The notes: a model not told the origin generated them from the letters alone. Counted from the stretch's first letter, positions 1-13,500 are shown. The stretch is DNA of 64,000 bases from Megascapheus bottae (GCA_024803745.1 JANJXV010000160.1:189001-253000); one strand, 5' to 3'. Translations and numbers: made by a program.

Positions 1-3000
1 AGTTCTCTATCCCCAAAAGAGAATCAAAGTAGCTCAATGTTTCTCAGTTAGCTAAGAGACTACTATGACATGTTTCCAACAGAGCATCTCTCTGGAAAAC
101 AATACTTGTGAATTATAAATTACAGAAACAAGCAACCCCTGGTTAAGGAAAAATCAAATGGAGTAATTCAGACTCTCCCAGAGTGACAAGTGAATAGCTT
201 GCCTTGTTGTGTAAAAGAACAAGTTTCCTGTCTCCTGGCTGTCCTCTGTCCACTAAAGAGTCAACAACATTTTATTGTTTCTCAGTACTCCATTTGGTGC
301 ATCTCAACTTGCTTTTTATATTGCCTTAGTTTATGAAAATAAATGTTGTACTTTCCTGGTGGGACCAAAAATAAATGATGGCTCATACTGTACGTGGGTT
401 CTTGCTCATGACAATCCAGACTGCTAACAGATTGTTAATATGTTAACAGTTCTATTATAAGATGCTCAAAAATGTAATTTTAAGGCCATTTGTGGAGCTG
501 GATTCTGCATGCCAGGGGTCATCAGGACTGACATAGCTGAGAAGCTGTATGACCTCTCCACTCAGGTGTCTGCAAAGGTGTGAAGGGTGAGATAACCCAG
601 CAGTTTAGGGTAGCAGTTTTCAAGCTGTTCTGTTTACCCAGGGGTAGCCATTTTGAGCAGAATATTAACTAAAATAATACAGTAAGTATGATCGAGTTCC
701 TTTTGGTACAGAGCTACTTAAAATTAAACTAAGGGTATTTCACATCCAGAATTTTCTGGCAATGACAAGGGTGAAGAAAAATTACCAAAGGCTGAACTCA
801 AAGAAATTAGTATGTATTTTGCAGTTCCTATTCTCAAAGATATTGGCAGAAACATTTAATCATATGTGATCCAAAATATTTAGCTTTGGTGTTATTCACA
901 TGTTTTATTTATTATTTATATATGTTACTTACAAATTACAAGGTGTTCCTACACAGATTCTTGATACTGATATTATAAAGGGGAAGTCTAGCATTAGGTA
1001 GGAACCTCTGTGATATCACAAAGAAGAATATACAGAAACATACTTAGTCAGATAAACAGATAGGAGTACACTCCACACATTCATCTCGGTAAATTTTCAC
1101 TGAATGAGTGGCAACATTTTGAAAGAAAATATTTAGTAGAAGGTTGTTACCTACTGTCACAATTGCTACCCTCAAACACTAGATAGTAACAGCGAAGTCC
1201 AGCTACTGATTTAGACTGACTCAGACAAATTTCATACAAGTCAATTTTCCTCAACACTTCAGTGCCATACACCACAGCAAATGTTTATACTCACAAAATT
1301 TCCATAAGTCAATGTGTACTCTTACCTTACGCTGTGTCGTTCAGTATTTTTTTTACAAACTAAAGTATTATAGAGAGTATTTTCACATTGTTATTATGTG
1401 TTTTACTTTAGTATTTGTGTATATTTATCATTTATACAACTGAAATTGTAGGGGAGTGTTTTGGTTTTTCAGGTGTCCACACCCCACCTGCTCATTCTCT
1501 CCCTCATATTACTAGGCAGAGGTGATATTTCAAGTAAACATGCAGAGCTTCTGTTTGCCAAGGATATTTAAATATTTTCATGATGATAACTTTATTTGGA
1601 AGCCAATTCTTTGAAAAGCCTTTAACCAGTACTCCAGATTTCCCAGCCTAGTATGTTTTTCCAGTAATTGCATATAAACGCATAGAGACAATTGCATGCT
1701 GATGCACTCTGACTGTTACAAGGCCCTGAGCCCAACTCTGAATTCCAAAGGTAGGTTCAGCATCACCTAAAACATACATTGAGTTTAAGGGAAAAAAATT
1801 CCTGAAAGAAACTAAAGAAGGCTCACTACTCCCCTAACTTACAACTAAATATACACAAAAACAATGGTAATATGCCAAGTGAGAAAACCCCAAATCAACT
1901 CAGACCCGGTGATCATAAGGCCAGTGGGATGTGTGCACTGCACTGCATTGCTGGCCACGGCCACTGGGCTACACCTCGTCCAGGTGAGGAAGAGGCTCCT
2001 TCTGATACGCTCTCCACAACTCACACGCAAGTCATTCCATACGTGAGAGCACGTCTGTTTTCTTCACAACTGTTATCTGGGAATAGAGCTATCTTCTTCC
2101 TAAAACTATTATAAAGGACTTCAAACTCCCAGAAAAAAATAGAACTATTAGTGTTTTCTGGCATTTTTACATTTGTGTTATTTAAATGTAAGAAAGAAAA
2201 TGTTATTTTCTATAAGAATGCCTCCTAAATATAACAAAGCAAAAGGGCTAAAGAGACCAGGCCGAGCAGGATTCACAATCTTCCCAGGGCTAGAAGTTCA
2301 GCAATAATGTTTGCCTAGCAAGCAAATCCTAGAGCTGCCAAATAGAAAACAAGCAAAACCTTTTCCAATTGTATTCCCTCTGAAACATTTAAAACTTCTG
2401 CCCAATGACAATCCTTCCTGAAAAGGCCTTCTGAGGTCAGAGATACTTAGAACTGTGCGGAAGTATCAAGTCACATGGGAACAATGCATCGATGCAGGTC
2501 TTATTACTTGTGATTAGAGTCAGATAACTAACCTCACACTATGACTTCTAATAAACATTTCTATACTATACTATAGTATTCTTGAAAGAACTCATACTGC
2601 TTTACACAAAACATCTGCAGCTGTGAGGAGGAAAATGTCCACTGACTCACACTGGAGTTGGGGTATTTTGACATCATTTTCAAGGTAAGCAAACAGAGAG
2701 AGGTTAAATGACATTGGAAGGTCACATGTTTCCTCTTTCTGAAGGAAGATGATGGTTGCGTTGCAAATAAAGAGAACTTCAACCAGAGAGAATTAGTGGA
2801 GCAGTCACAATTTGACCTTTCACCCTCTGACTGTAGCAAGCTATTAGAATTGTGTATATATGTCATCGTTATACTATTGCATGAGAAATGAATTAACTAA
2901 TTTCCATGCTGATACTCGTGCTGCTAGAAAATCATGCTTCCATTCAATTTTACATAAAAGTATACCAATGAATTTAGACTGTTCTACTAAATCTCATGTA

Positions 3001-6000
3001 ATGTTAAGATTTTTATTATGTCAGGTAACTGAAACCATGTTCCCCATACTTCAGAATTTAACATATCAGAAAGCATGGAGAAGATACACAAATGTGTAGC
3101 TAAGTTGACAAAACTCGGGTTCCTTCTGAATTACTGTTATGTTTTTACTGCTGTCCCTGTAAGTCAGCAGTGTCAATGAGAAGCCTACTGTGTATGAATC
3201 AATAGATAATGAGATGAGTGAAGTTTTAGGATTGGAGGCCACTAACACTAGTTCTTTGCTATAGACTTTCAATCCCAGTTACAATATAATTATACTAACC
3301 TTAATTTTCCAATGACAAATTTGAACATTTATTTGAGAATCACAAAACAGACGTTCCTCTGCTTACATGTTTCAAAATAGTACTCTTGTTGAATTTTAAT
3401 GCAACCAAGACATAATTCATATCATAAAAGAGATACAAACTTGTATGAGACTTTACTTACAAGTAGTTATTTTCAGATAAATTTGTATAAGAAAGACAAG
3501 GATGTTTGTATGGCACAGAAAACATGTAAAGGGGAATTTTTAGGGATAGTTATGATTTTAACGTAGCCGAGATTATGATGGAAATCAAGACAGTCTTTAC
3601 GACCCATTTGATTGAATAGTATTGGTTAGCAAGGGTTAAGGGAGAATTTTTGGAACCAAATGTATTAAAAACTAGTTTGGAGAAAGAGAATACAATTAAA
3701 TGAATATAGAAAAAAAGAGATGATATGAGTACAAAAGGTGAGAAAAATCAAAGGAAAAGCTGTCTTTTTCCTTGTTGGTATTGTTTATATCAGTTTCCCT
3801 TTGTCCTCCTCTATCAATCTTCCCTACCTGGGAGTAACAGAACCACAAAAGCAAAATGGAAAGTATCAGTGGTAAATTAGCTTTCTTAGCTAGTGATAGA
3901 TGTCTCATAATCAGGAAAGAAATAGGATAGCAATACAAACAGAAACTCAAGTATTTTGTGGTATCCAAACTACTGCATATTCTAACAGGGTACTGGAACT
4001 AGAGTTAACAAGTTCTCATTTAACCTCCTCTTCATCTTTAAAAGCAGCACTCAAAAGTCTTCACAGCTTAACTTGACTTTCAAGATCATGCATTTGGGAT
4101 GTATTTATCATTGTTCAGAATAGGGGAGGAAAGTGCCCAGGTAAAAGAAAGGCAATTTCGCAAAATGAATTAAAGATAATTCAAGAGAAAGGAGATTGAC
4201 AAAGAAAGAAACACTTGCCACAACTGCATACATTTTACTTATTTAAGGTACAGATAATGAGATTTTATAATGATCCATACATAAGATTACCACATAAATA
4301 ATTTTATTTTCTTAAAAAATGGGAAATGCTGACCAATTCTAATAGCTGAGAGATACCAGCCAGGTTTTTGAGGAAGTTATTTAGATGGGAGGAATGATGT
4401 GTACAATAAAAGGACTCTGGATACCCCAGAACAGAAGAGCATAATAGAAGGAAATGTTTAAATAAGGAACTGTTTTAAGCAAGAGGTCATGAAGGGAATT
4501 AGCTGTTCCCACGAGTCCAGATGCTCCAAATCCACAGGAGCAATGGTAAGAATTCTATGTTTCACTGATAAGGGAATGAGGGGGATAAAAGAATTAAGCT
4601 GAAATAGACATCCTAGGAGGAACTGGTACACATGCCATGGCCATACTCCAGTTATATTTGGAAAGAAACTAAATCAGAACAATGTAATTGGAGTTACATT
4701 TCTAAAGCAGAAAATAGATGAAAAAGTAACAAATGTATGGCTTCCTTCTGCCAAGTCCTGGGTAGAGAAGGAAAAAATCCACAACTTCTCAATACTTCGC
4801 AAAGAACCACTAGTCTTGAAAATAAGAACCAGCATCCTAGCAAAAGCAGAAAATACAGGAAACAACATCACGAGACCGAGACGTGTCACTTACTACTCAA
4901 AGTAGTGAAAGATGCAGCAAACCTGCAGATTTTAACCATAGGGTTTTGAAATAGAACAGAAAATAGGGTGCTTGAAAAAGAACAGAAGAGGTTTACTCAT
5001 CCTTCTCCTTAGAGTTAAGACCAATCTCCTAGTTTGTTCCTTGGTTCTAAACAAAGTAGAAACAATCATAAGCATCTGGATAGAACATAAAATGATCCTT
5101 GTACACTCTTCATGCAAGATAGACACCAGGAAGAAATCTTTTATTCAAGGAAGTAGGGTTTGCCCTGTTGAAGAGATAGGAGAGTGAGTAGGTAGGTGCT
5201 GGAGAAGGATCTTCTGTAGAATTATGAGTCAACCCAAGAAAACTAAATTTCTGTATCATAAAATTAGCCAGCAAAACAGAAAGAACAGTTCAAAAACATG
5301 AAACTTGCTTAGCTTGATTTCTGTTTATATTGGTGAAGTACTTGCTCATTGAGGATCAATATTTCCACTGCAAACAACAAGCAAACTTGACTAAAATATA
5401 AAATGACTTACGTCTGGAAAGCACTGGGGAGATTCCAAGGTGTTAAGAATTTGAGAACCAAGATCAAGGAGAGAGAGAAAGGATAAAAGCAAGAGACCTA
5501 AATACCAAATCACCACATGGAATGTACAAGTTCTAACATCCGAGCTGAAAATAAAATCATGGGGTAGTTGCTAAGAGATGGAGTAGGTAGATCCACTTTT
5601 AAGCTTTGTCACCAAGTTTATAAAACAAACTTTGACAGTCATAAAAGAGGACACGGGTATTTTCTGCATGATTTTACTGATGTTAAGGCTCTACTTTGCA
5701 TAAAAATGTTGAAAGAAAGCAACATTTGATCGTTGGCAAGTGGCATGCAGAGATGGAGAAACTTGAGAATACATATACCATACTAGCAACACTCTCCTTT
5801 TTGAGAAGTGAATTTTAGAAGTGCCCTTAAGATAACAGTCCAATAAGTCACATTTTTATTAGTATTTGATATGTATTTTTGTGTAAATACAACATATGTA
5901 TGTAAATACGATAAAAATTAGGCTGTATCTAGTATCGGTAACATTACTCCATTTATGAGGCAGCACTGTCATGATGTAATGACTTTCTAAAGGTCTCACC

Positions 6001-6855
6001 TCAACACAGCAATGAAATTCCAAAAGGGTGTAGAGGAGTCATTCCACCTGCGAACATCCTGCCCTGGATCCTCCACAGTTCATGTCTAATTCATGTCTTC
6101 TGCAAACACAATATACATCCATTCTATACTCCATAGCTCCCCACATCCTCACGTATTCCAACAGCAACTCAACAGCAACTCACAGGTCCAAACTCTCAGC
6201 TAAATCAGACATAACTAGACCTAAAACATGATTCATCCTGAGGCAAATTCTGTCTAGCTAGGATGTTTTAAATCAAAGTGTTAAGGTTAAGTGCTTCTCA
6301 AACACAGTGGAAGGACATACATCAAAAAAGAAATGGACAACAGGACCCACGTAAATTCACACAAGGAAAGCAACATTAGACCCCGAACTCTATACCAGTT
6401 CTCTGCATGTGTTCTCTATTGGACACACAGTGGTGGTTGACACCACAAAGCCTTTGGCAACCCTGCTTATTTGGCTTTGTAAGTTCACCTATCTTATATT
6501 TTTCTTCCACAAAGCTCTAAAGCAGAGAGAGACTGCAGAGAGGATGGGTTTTACTCCATCTTCCAGGAAATTGTTCTCCATTTCCACCATAGATTGGCTA
6601 ACTATACTTCCATCAGCATTCTGTCAAATTACCTAAGCACTCTTCTTAGAGGATTCAGACTTTCTCTACAGCACCCTTCTTTCTCCCAATCCTCACCAGC
6701 ACAAACCTCAATATGTTGCTAGTGACAATACCGGTTTTCTGGCCTGCTCTTCCAAATTCTTCTGGTTTTTATCCAGCTTCAAAGCTGCTTCCACATGTTT
6801 AACTATTTGCTATAGTGATAGTCTCACTTTTCAATATCAATTTTCTTTTTTAGTC
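1..6855. other. AT-rich unique sequence, no gene seen
   Basis: This stretch is AT-rich and nearly free of the SINEs common further right. Only short open frames occur (at most about 100 codons on either strand), without splice context or recognisable domains. A short direct duplication (AACAGCAACTC twice) lies near 6161-6181, and 6590-6740 has weak similarity to the minus strand of an old LINE-1 tail. I see no promoter, CpG cluster or RNA gene here. Confidence 0.7.
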
Positions 6856-7010
6856 TGTTTTGTGATGCAGTCGCTATACCACAGACTGGGTCAATCATAA
6901 TCAGTAGAAGTTTTTTTTTGTCTCACAGTTCTGGAGACTGGGAAGTCTGAGATTGAGAGACTGCATCTGGGAGGTGCTTCGTGCTATGTCTAAAAAGACA
7001 GCAGGACAAA
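6856..7010 (-). mobile_element. Ancient MaLR-type LTR fragment
   Basis: The segment carries the antisense signature of mammalian MaLR LTRs: ATACCACAGACTGGGT, followed after a short gap by CTCACAGTTCTGGAGACTGG and a GGAAGTCTGAGATTGAG stretch. It is 5' or 3' truncated and strongly diverged, so it is a fossil with no coding capacity. A fuller copy with the same opening lies at 33.7-34.1 kb. The family call is from memory of the consensus. Confidence 0.5.
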
Positions 7011-7522
7011 CACCAAGTATGATAGAGAGAAGAAAAAAGCTCAAAGAAATTCACCTTTTTTTGAGAGACTTTTGAGAGTTAGAAAAGCCTACAAACCATA
7101 ACAAATAATCTATTCTAAACATGGCAGTTGTAGCTGAACATCTTTGATATTTTCTCCAGTTTCTTACTAATTTAAAACACTTTGTAGTCTGTGAGCTGGG
7201 AGTTGTAAACCTTAAAAAGGTTGTATTATCAAACATTTAAAAAAAATGTAGAAAAATTCATATGTAAAATCTTAATAAAAAACACATAAGAGGTAGAATA
7301 CTAATTTATAGGAGCTATTTCCAAAAAAGAAATAATCTATAACTAAGTTTCAAACATGATTATGAACATAGATCACCATTTTAAAATATCTCTGGATTGA
7401 AAGAATGCCACGGTTTATAAAACTGTATTATTTCTGGTGAGATGATTTTTATGGCTAAGTAAAACAAAAGGTAAGATTTTAAGCAAAAATTTAATATCAA
7501 TCAAACTGTTTTATATTATTTA

Positions 7523-7800
7523 TTTTTTTCTTTTTTTATTGTAATTAATAAAAGGGTTACATGATATTTGCCAGATAGAAGGTGCATTCATTCACATACA
7601 TTAATACCCTTTCACATGTCTTGGTACCCATTAACCTCTCCCCCACCCACCACCCACCCCCTGTCTTGGTTTTACCCCTTGCCTATCAAATTTCAAATAA
7701 CCAAATACAAATAAATTCGATATATCAGATAACAAAGTGAGATACTGTAACAATATGAGTTACTCAAGGGACAGCAAAGGAGATGAAAGATAACATAGTA
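7523..7800 (-). mobile_element. LINE-1 3' end, copy 1
   Basis: Read on the minus strand this has a G-rich polypurine block, then a conserved tail that ends in ATTACAATAAAAA and an A-run, the layout of a LINE-1 3' untranslated region with its poly(A) signal. Nearly the same sequence recurs at 9710-10375 and 49919-50108, both minus strand, and in shorter form at 9035-9121 on the plus strand. It is strongly 5'-truncated and contains no ORF2 sequence. The right-hand part resembles copy 2 around GCAAAGGAGA, suggesting an internal deletion in this copy. No clean target-site duplication was found. Confidence 0.75.
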
Positions 7801-8175
7801 GATTAAGGACAACAATCATTCATTATATGGCTTTTGTTTAATTATTATAATATTTATCATCTAAGCAGAAGTGCATCTTGTGTATTGGAAACTGCAGCAC
7901 CAAATTGTTGAATTATTTCTTAACGCTGCCTCTAACTTCCTTTACATAGCAGCAATAGATTTTGTTTTGATCTTGATTTTTTTAGTGATTCAGTCCATAT
8001 AGAGAATTAATAATTAATCTGGTCCTAATATCAATAGCCTGTGAAATACTAAATTAACTGACATTCCGGATTCTTAATTACTGTTTTCCAAGTTAGCATT
8101 GATCTTTTCATGGTTGGCTATGGTGCACATTAGATATCTATAAGCAGCTCCAACAGCAACTGGGACATTGTAGGG
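7801..8175. other. AT-rich unique sequence
   Basis: AT-rich DNA between a LINE-1 tail and a truncated SINE. No gene or repeat was recognised. Confidence 0.5.
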
Positions 8176-8190
8176 TGCTCAATAATGTTT

Positions 8191-8293
8191 TATTGTTTTT
8201 GGTCGTGGGACCTGAACTCTGGGTCTCGGCATTGGCCCTGAGCTCTTCAGCCCATAGCTACCACCCTACATCTTGATCCACAGCACCACTTCC
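8191..8293 (-). mobile_element. Truncated composite SINE (family B)
   Basis: The sequence matches the tRNA-like right half of the composite SINE in reverse: a T-run, GACCTGAACTCTGGGTCT, GAGCTCTTCAGC and CACAGCACCACTTC. The 7SL-like head is missing. Flanks TGCTCAATAATGTTTT at about 8177 and TGCTCAATGAGTTTTT at about 8294 look like a slightly diverged target-site duplication, so the copy was probably truncated at insertion. Confidence 0.7.
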
Positions 8294-8312
8294 TGCTCAA
8301 TGAGTTTTTGTT

Positions 8313-9034
8313 ATTATTTTAGGAACCAGAATTGGCCACCACACAATAGAAAAATTATTGCTCACAAACATCACATTAATATATAAAAGAGAATGGCTAT
8401 TAATATCTTTGAAATACATTGTGAAAATATGGCAAGAAAATAAAAAGGTAGCTTGTTAATGATAATCACACTGATAAGACTTATTATTCCTTGTATATTC
8501 TACATATGTTCATTCAGCAGGTTTCTCATGTTGAGTACAACAGACTACATAAAGGTAAAGCAAAAAGTAATTCTTGTCCTATAGGATTTAGTCTAGAAAG
8601 AGAAATAGAAATCTTATTATACAGGTGAAATTTGTTTTTGTAGAGCTCACTGTGAAACCAACAGTAAAAATACCTACTTAGTATGAGGATAACTATGTAC
8701 ATGTTAAGACTTGAAGGAAGAGTATAAGGGTAGGGCAATAATCTCTACCATGAAAGAAGAACCCCATACTTGGAGTTTGCAGTACATACAGAAATCTACA
8801 TAATAGTTCAAGGTAGCTCTCAGGAACGAGAAACTACCAGAATAAATGAAGCTCATACCACTGAGAAAATCTGAAAAAGTTCTCAGGAAATTTGTGAGAC
8901 CTACATACATACACAGTTAATTATTTGAAATGTAAATATAATTGAGAATGCTATATTTATTTTTAAATCCGTATTCCCAGTGATCACATAAGTCCTGAGT
9001 AGAAAGTATATCAGAAGAAAAATCACAATTGCAA
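8313..9034. other. AT-rich unique sequence
   Basis: No recognisable element. Short minus-strand open frames of 60-70 codons are no longer than chance. Confidence 0.5.
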
Positions 9035-9121
9035 ACATGAGAAAGGGTAGTAATGTTTGTGAAGTAATATATCTTCTATCTGGCAAATATAATATAACCC
9101 TTCTATTAATTACAATAAAAA
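9035..9121 (+). mobile_element. LINE-1 3' end, copy 2 (plus strand)
   Basis: This reads, in plus orientation, the terminal segment of the same LINE-1 tail as at 7.5, 9.7 and 49.9 kb: ACATGAGAAAGGGT, then CTTCTATCTGGCAAATAT, AACCCTTCTATTAATTAC and AATAAAAA. Only about 87 bp remain, so the insertion was extremely short. It lies about 1.5 kb from copy 1 and 0.6 kb from copy 3 in the opposite orientation, so neighbouring copies could form inverted repeats. Confidence 0.75.
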
Positions 9122-9709
9122 TACCTTAAAAAAGAAAATTTACATTTTCCGACAGTATTTGTGGAGCATTATATTTCTGCTTTTGTTAGCTCCAATTTCT
9201 ACAGGCAGATCTACATATGAACATTCCTGGACAGTCTTCACTTTAAAATGTTGATTCAGTACCCAAGTAATTTTAACTCCCTTAGTCCATAGGCTATGGG
9301 AGTGAAATCACAATTTCAACAAGTGCTGGAGGCCTAGGATGTATAGGTATAGGTACCAGAATATACCTAGACAGCTTTATCATATCCATGTTCCTCCATA
9401 ATGCCTAATATTCTCTATGTGATCCATTCTTGTACTAGAACTATTACTCTTCAAAAACCTCAAGGTGTTCAAGGAAGAACTGAGCTTCTTTCCCAAAAGA
9501 AATGCCAGTTCCTTAATAGCAGGGTATATACCTCAGATTATATCTTAACCTTTCACCATTACAATTGTAATTATAATTAACTTTTGTTGAGTTTTTGTTG
9601 CAGACCCTGTTAAAAAGAGACTTAAATAAATTAGAGATCTAATTAAACTCGACAGTTCAGTAACTATTTCTTAAATGCTTTCCTCTCCCACATTTTTTAC
9701 ATTTTAAAT

Positions 9710-10375
9710 ATATTTTTGTAATTAATAGAAGGGTTACATTATATTCACCAGATAGAAGGTGAATTACTTCACATACATTGATACCCTTTCTCATGTCTTG
9801 TTCCCCATTTCCCTCCCTCCATCCTCGCCACTCATCTTGTTTTCCCCCCTTCCCTATCCTATTTCAAATAACCAAATAAACATATACAATATATCAGATA
9901 AAAGGTAAAATACCGTTACAATATGAGGTAACCAACTCTCCCACAATTTTTTTGCCAGTCCTGGGCTTAAGCTCAGGGCCTGAGGACTGTCCCTGGACTT
10001 TCTCAAGGCTAGAACTCTACCACTTGAGCCTCAGCACCACTCCTGGCTTTTAAGTATATGGTACCAAGGAATCGAACCCGGGTCTTCATGTATGCTAGTC
10101 AAGCACTCTACCGCTACGCCAAACTCCCAGTCCACTCCCACAATTTTTATAGTTAATTTTCAACATAGCATCTAGTGAGTAGCACCAATACATTTGTTCA
10201 CCCTGTGTCCCAACATTTCAGTGCCCCTCTCCCTCCCCCAAATAGATAACATACATACCAGACAAAAGGTACAGAAATCACAAGTGGTGGCAAAGGAGAA
10301 AACAGACAAACATCAAAAAGACAAAAGGCAAAAATCAAAAGGCAAACAGCAAAAACCAAAGTCTTATCTCCATCT
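9710..10375 (-). mobile_element. LINE-1 3' end, copy 3, split by a SINE
   Basis: The left part (9710-9937) matches the LINE-1 tail: poly(A) signal region in reverse, the CAGATAGAAGGTG block, then the C-rich complement of the polypurine tract. It is interrupted by a SINE at 9952-10134, flanked by a duplication of CTCCCACAATTTTT. The right part (10149-10375) continues with a second C-rich block and an A-rich stretch that I read as more of the same 3' region. The order of events is LINE-1 first, SINE later. Confidence 0.65.
9952..10134 (-). mobile_element. Dimeric tRNA-like SINE (family A)
   Basis: In reverse complement this begins with an ID-like tRNA unit containing an A box-like and a B box-like motif (the strand shown has GGAATCGAACCCG). 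A linker and a second tRNA-like unit (complement of CTACCACTTGAGCC) follow, then an A-run. The target-site duplication CTCCCACAATTTTT is exact at 9938-9951 and 10135-10148. It sits inside a LINE-1 tail and so is younger than it. About 185 bp, close to full length for the family in this window. Confidence 0.85.
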
Positions 10376-12103
10376 CTTGTAGTTCATTTCTATAAATCGT
10401 ATTTCTGTATGATCATATGCACATAGCTATTGAGTTTTTTGATCTAGAATGTGCCTATAATTCTCCAAGTAAAAACATTGGAAAGTAAAAGACAAAAATT
10501 CACTAGGATATGATAAAGTATACAGGACTGTGAACACTCACACTGTAAGACCAGAGGAGGATATTATTATTCTTCTCTTCCAAAATCTCACTATATAATA
10601 AGCACTGGTATTTCTTGGCATGGTGGCTCTGAAGGCTCCTGGGCATCACCTCATTTCTATATACTTTAAAGCCAAATCAACTCTCATCTCACCTTACCCT
10701 CTCTCCTGTATTTCTAAAATAGCTGCACAAATGGGGGTTTAAAGTGTTAAAACTATGACTGGAATTAAGAAAAGGAAACTAATGTGTGTGTCCAGTCTTA
10801 GAGATCAAGAACATGCACAAGCATTGACTTGACTCATTTAAATCTTGATGTTTTCAAGCAGTTCCTATGTTGCTCTGAGTGTCTATTAATACCGAGTACC
10901 CGCTCTGCCTCACTCAGCCTTCACATTACTACACCATTTCTTTTCCAGTTAGTTTACCAGATCAATATAAAGTTAAAAATGCTGATGGAACTATTTGAAA
11001 TGGAAGACTAGGAGACTTAAGGGGGATTATGTAGGCTCTCAGAAATGATTTGAAGAGTTAAATCTCTGTTGGCTTTAGAAAGATTTTTAAAATTGACATT
11101 CTGGCACATTGCTTCAAGGACATAACAACTTTGAAGTACAACAACCGAAATGATAATGCTAAAAAGAAAATATCTACTCTAGGACAGCAAAAGGCTTAAG
11201 GTAATTTGTCCCAGTAATAAGTTTTAAAAACTGTACTCTCCATGATTTGGAGATACAAATGAAACTTTATTACAGAATATGGAATTCATTCTTTGCTCTG
11301 ATGGGAATACTGGCCCTAGAAAGAAAAAATACAATATTGTTATAAATTTTAAAAAGTTAAAAGTAATACAATGGCAAGCCCTCAAATCTGTCCACTAAGA
11401 ATAAAACTATTGATTGTATACTTACTAAATTTAATCTGAAAAGCCTCAGAAATGTTGAATTTCTCTTTTTAGGCCCAGCCTAAAAACACTTTTTCCCTTA
11501 TTTGGACATTATGTTATTTAAGATGCAGTAATTTAAACAAGAGAAACACAACCCAAATTTACTTTACATAAAGAAGAAAGTTTACAGCTCATGTCCTGGA
11601 ACGACAGTAGGTTGGGATATGATTTCCCAAAAGGTCAATAATGTCTCACAGTTTTGACAGTTTTCTCATTATCTTGCATTTCTCCTCCTTGTTCTGTTTA
11701 TTCTTTGGAACCCTCTACTACACCATCCTAACAAGCTTCTAACACCAATACCCTTTGAAATAAAGACAACTGCCTCCCAAAAGTTTGATGAGAGACTCTG
11801 GAAGTTAACTTGTTGCCCCCAATAAGGCAATAAGTCAAACTCAATCATTTTGATCAAATTTTTGGTTCATATTTCTGTACTATTACATCAATGTGTGGTA
11901 CTAGTTTTAAGGCATGGACCATTAGGGATATTGTTTTTTTCTATCTAAACATTTACCCATATCTATAAATTCTAATCTGCTTTGGTTGTTTTTGACAGAC
12001 ACAAATAAAATGACTTTCAAAATTATATTACTACTTGATTTGTAAAATGTACTATATTATCCATCACAAAACAGTACTATATATAATCAACAGTTAACTA
12101 AAA
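10376..12103. other. Unique sequence, no gene seen
   Basis: AT-rich with no SINE, LTR or microsatellite recognised and no open frame above about 62 codons. Confidence 0.5.
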
Positions 12104-12345
12104 TATGGCCAGGCACATGCTCATTCCAATAATCCTAGCTACCCAAGACGCTCACATATGAGGACAGGAGCTCAAAGCTAGCACGGGCAGGAAAGCCCAG
12201 GAAATTCTTATCTCCAATTTGCCACCAAGAAATCAAAGGCAGAGCTGTTATACAAGTGGCTGAGTATTAACATCAAGTGAAAAATCTAGTGGATAGCAGC
12301 CTGACATCAGTTCAAGGCCCAGATACTGGCATACATACACAAAAA
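12104..12345 (+). mobile_element. Composite SINE (family B), diverged
   Basis: The head resembles 7SL/B1 (GGCCAGGCACATGCTCATTC, then AATCCTAGCTACCCAAGACG). A linker with CTTATCTCCAATT follows and then a tRNA-like tail ending in CAGTTCAAGGCCCAGATACTGG. Many substitutions, including loss of most CpGs, indicate an old copy. Confidence 0.75.
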
Positions 12346-12903
12346 GTTAATTAAAATACAATGAATCAATATCAAACCATGTAATCATAATTCAAACTAT
12401 ATTTGCTTCCCTGACTTTTCCAGATATGATGAAGGTTGAATATTCTCCACATAGTCACACTGTTTGAGAGAGCTAATAGGCAAAGCAATATCACTGAAAA
12501 CTTTTGTGCAAAAGTTTCAAGCCTAATATTAATTTATTTAAAATGTTTGAGAAAGTTTGCACAGAAAATTAAAAAAAATATTATTTGGTTTTACCCCACT
12601 TTCTCAAAACTCCTTATATTCGATAGCAGAAGAAATGGAACGGTACAGCATTAACTTATGCACATATCAGCTGTTTCTATCTTAACTAGGAAGCACTGTT
12701 TCATCTCTTATCAGACACAAAATGGATTGAAAGTTAATTGGAAAAGTATTTCAGAAGAAAAGTGGTAGAGAAAGGTCTAATAGGTTTTTGAAGATGTAAA
12801 GATTCATATTTTTATGTTGGAAAGGATACCAAACCAGAGAAAAGTTTCTAGTTAAGAACACAGTGAATATTTTTAATGTATGAAAAACCTAGCTACAATA
12901 CAG

Positions 12904-12936
12904 CAAAATAATAATAGTAATAATAATAATAATAAA
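12904..12936. repeat. (AAT)n microsatellite
   Basis: About ten AAT/AGT units, mostly perfect. Confidence 0.85.
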
Positions 12937-13015
12937 TCTACAGTTCCACTATACCTAGCAGGTCATGAAATATTTGTGATAAGCTTGAACAACCACTTTT
13001 TCATGAACTTAATAA

Positions 13016-13294
13016 TTTTTTCTTTTCTTTTCTTTTTTGGTTAGTCTTGGGTCTTGAACTCTGGGCCTGGGCGCTGTCCCTGAGCTCTTCACCAAATAAA
13101 GGTTATACCCTTTATTTTAAAAGCTATACCTTTTCAAATTAACATTAAAACTTATACCACTTCTGCTTTTCTGGTGGTTAATTGGAGATAAGAGTCTTAC
13201 AGACTTTCATGCCCAGGCTGGCTTTGAACTACAATACTCAGACCTCAGTCTTCTGAGTGGCTAGGATTACAGGTGTGGGTCACTAGCTCCTAGC
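13016..13294 (-). mobile_element. Composite SINE (family B) with replaced middle
   Basis: Both ends match the reverse composite SINE: GGGTCTTGAACTCTGGGCCT at the left, and GGTTAATTGGAGATAAGAGT to GGCTAGGATTACAGGTGTGG at the right. Between 13091 and 13158 the expected tRNA-like segment is replaced by about 68 bp of AT-rich DNA containing three TATACC-type repeats. Flanks CTTAAT plus a T-run on both sides suggest a target-site duplication. Confidence 0.7.
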
Positions 13295-13500
13295 TTAATC
13301 TTTTTTGCTAAGTACTCACTTTGTTTTCAGATGAGGGACTGCTTTCCCAAGAGCCCTCTTTGTCTATTGATATCACCTCAAAAACCTTCTTCTTTTCAGT
13401 CACCATCTGTGGCTGCCTGCCTAGATATTATATATTCTTCCTGACCCCTGGAACTTGATCTGCATATATTATCATTGTGCATATAGTAGTTGTGTAGTTC

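Noticed and set aside
2255..2345. ID-like remnant (GCCTAGCAAGCAAATCC)
   Set aside because: Too short and lacking Pol III boxes to support a call.
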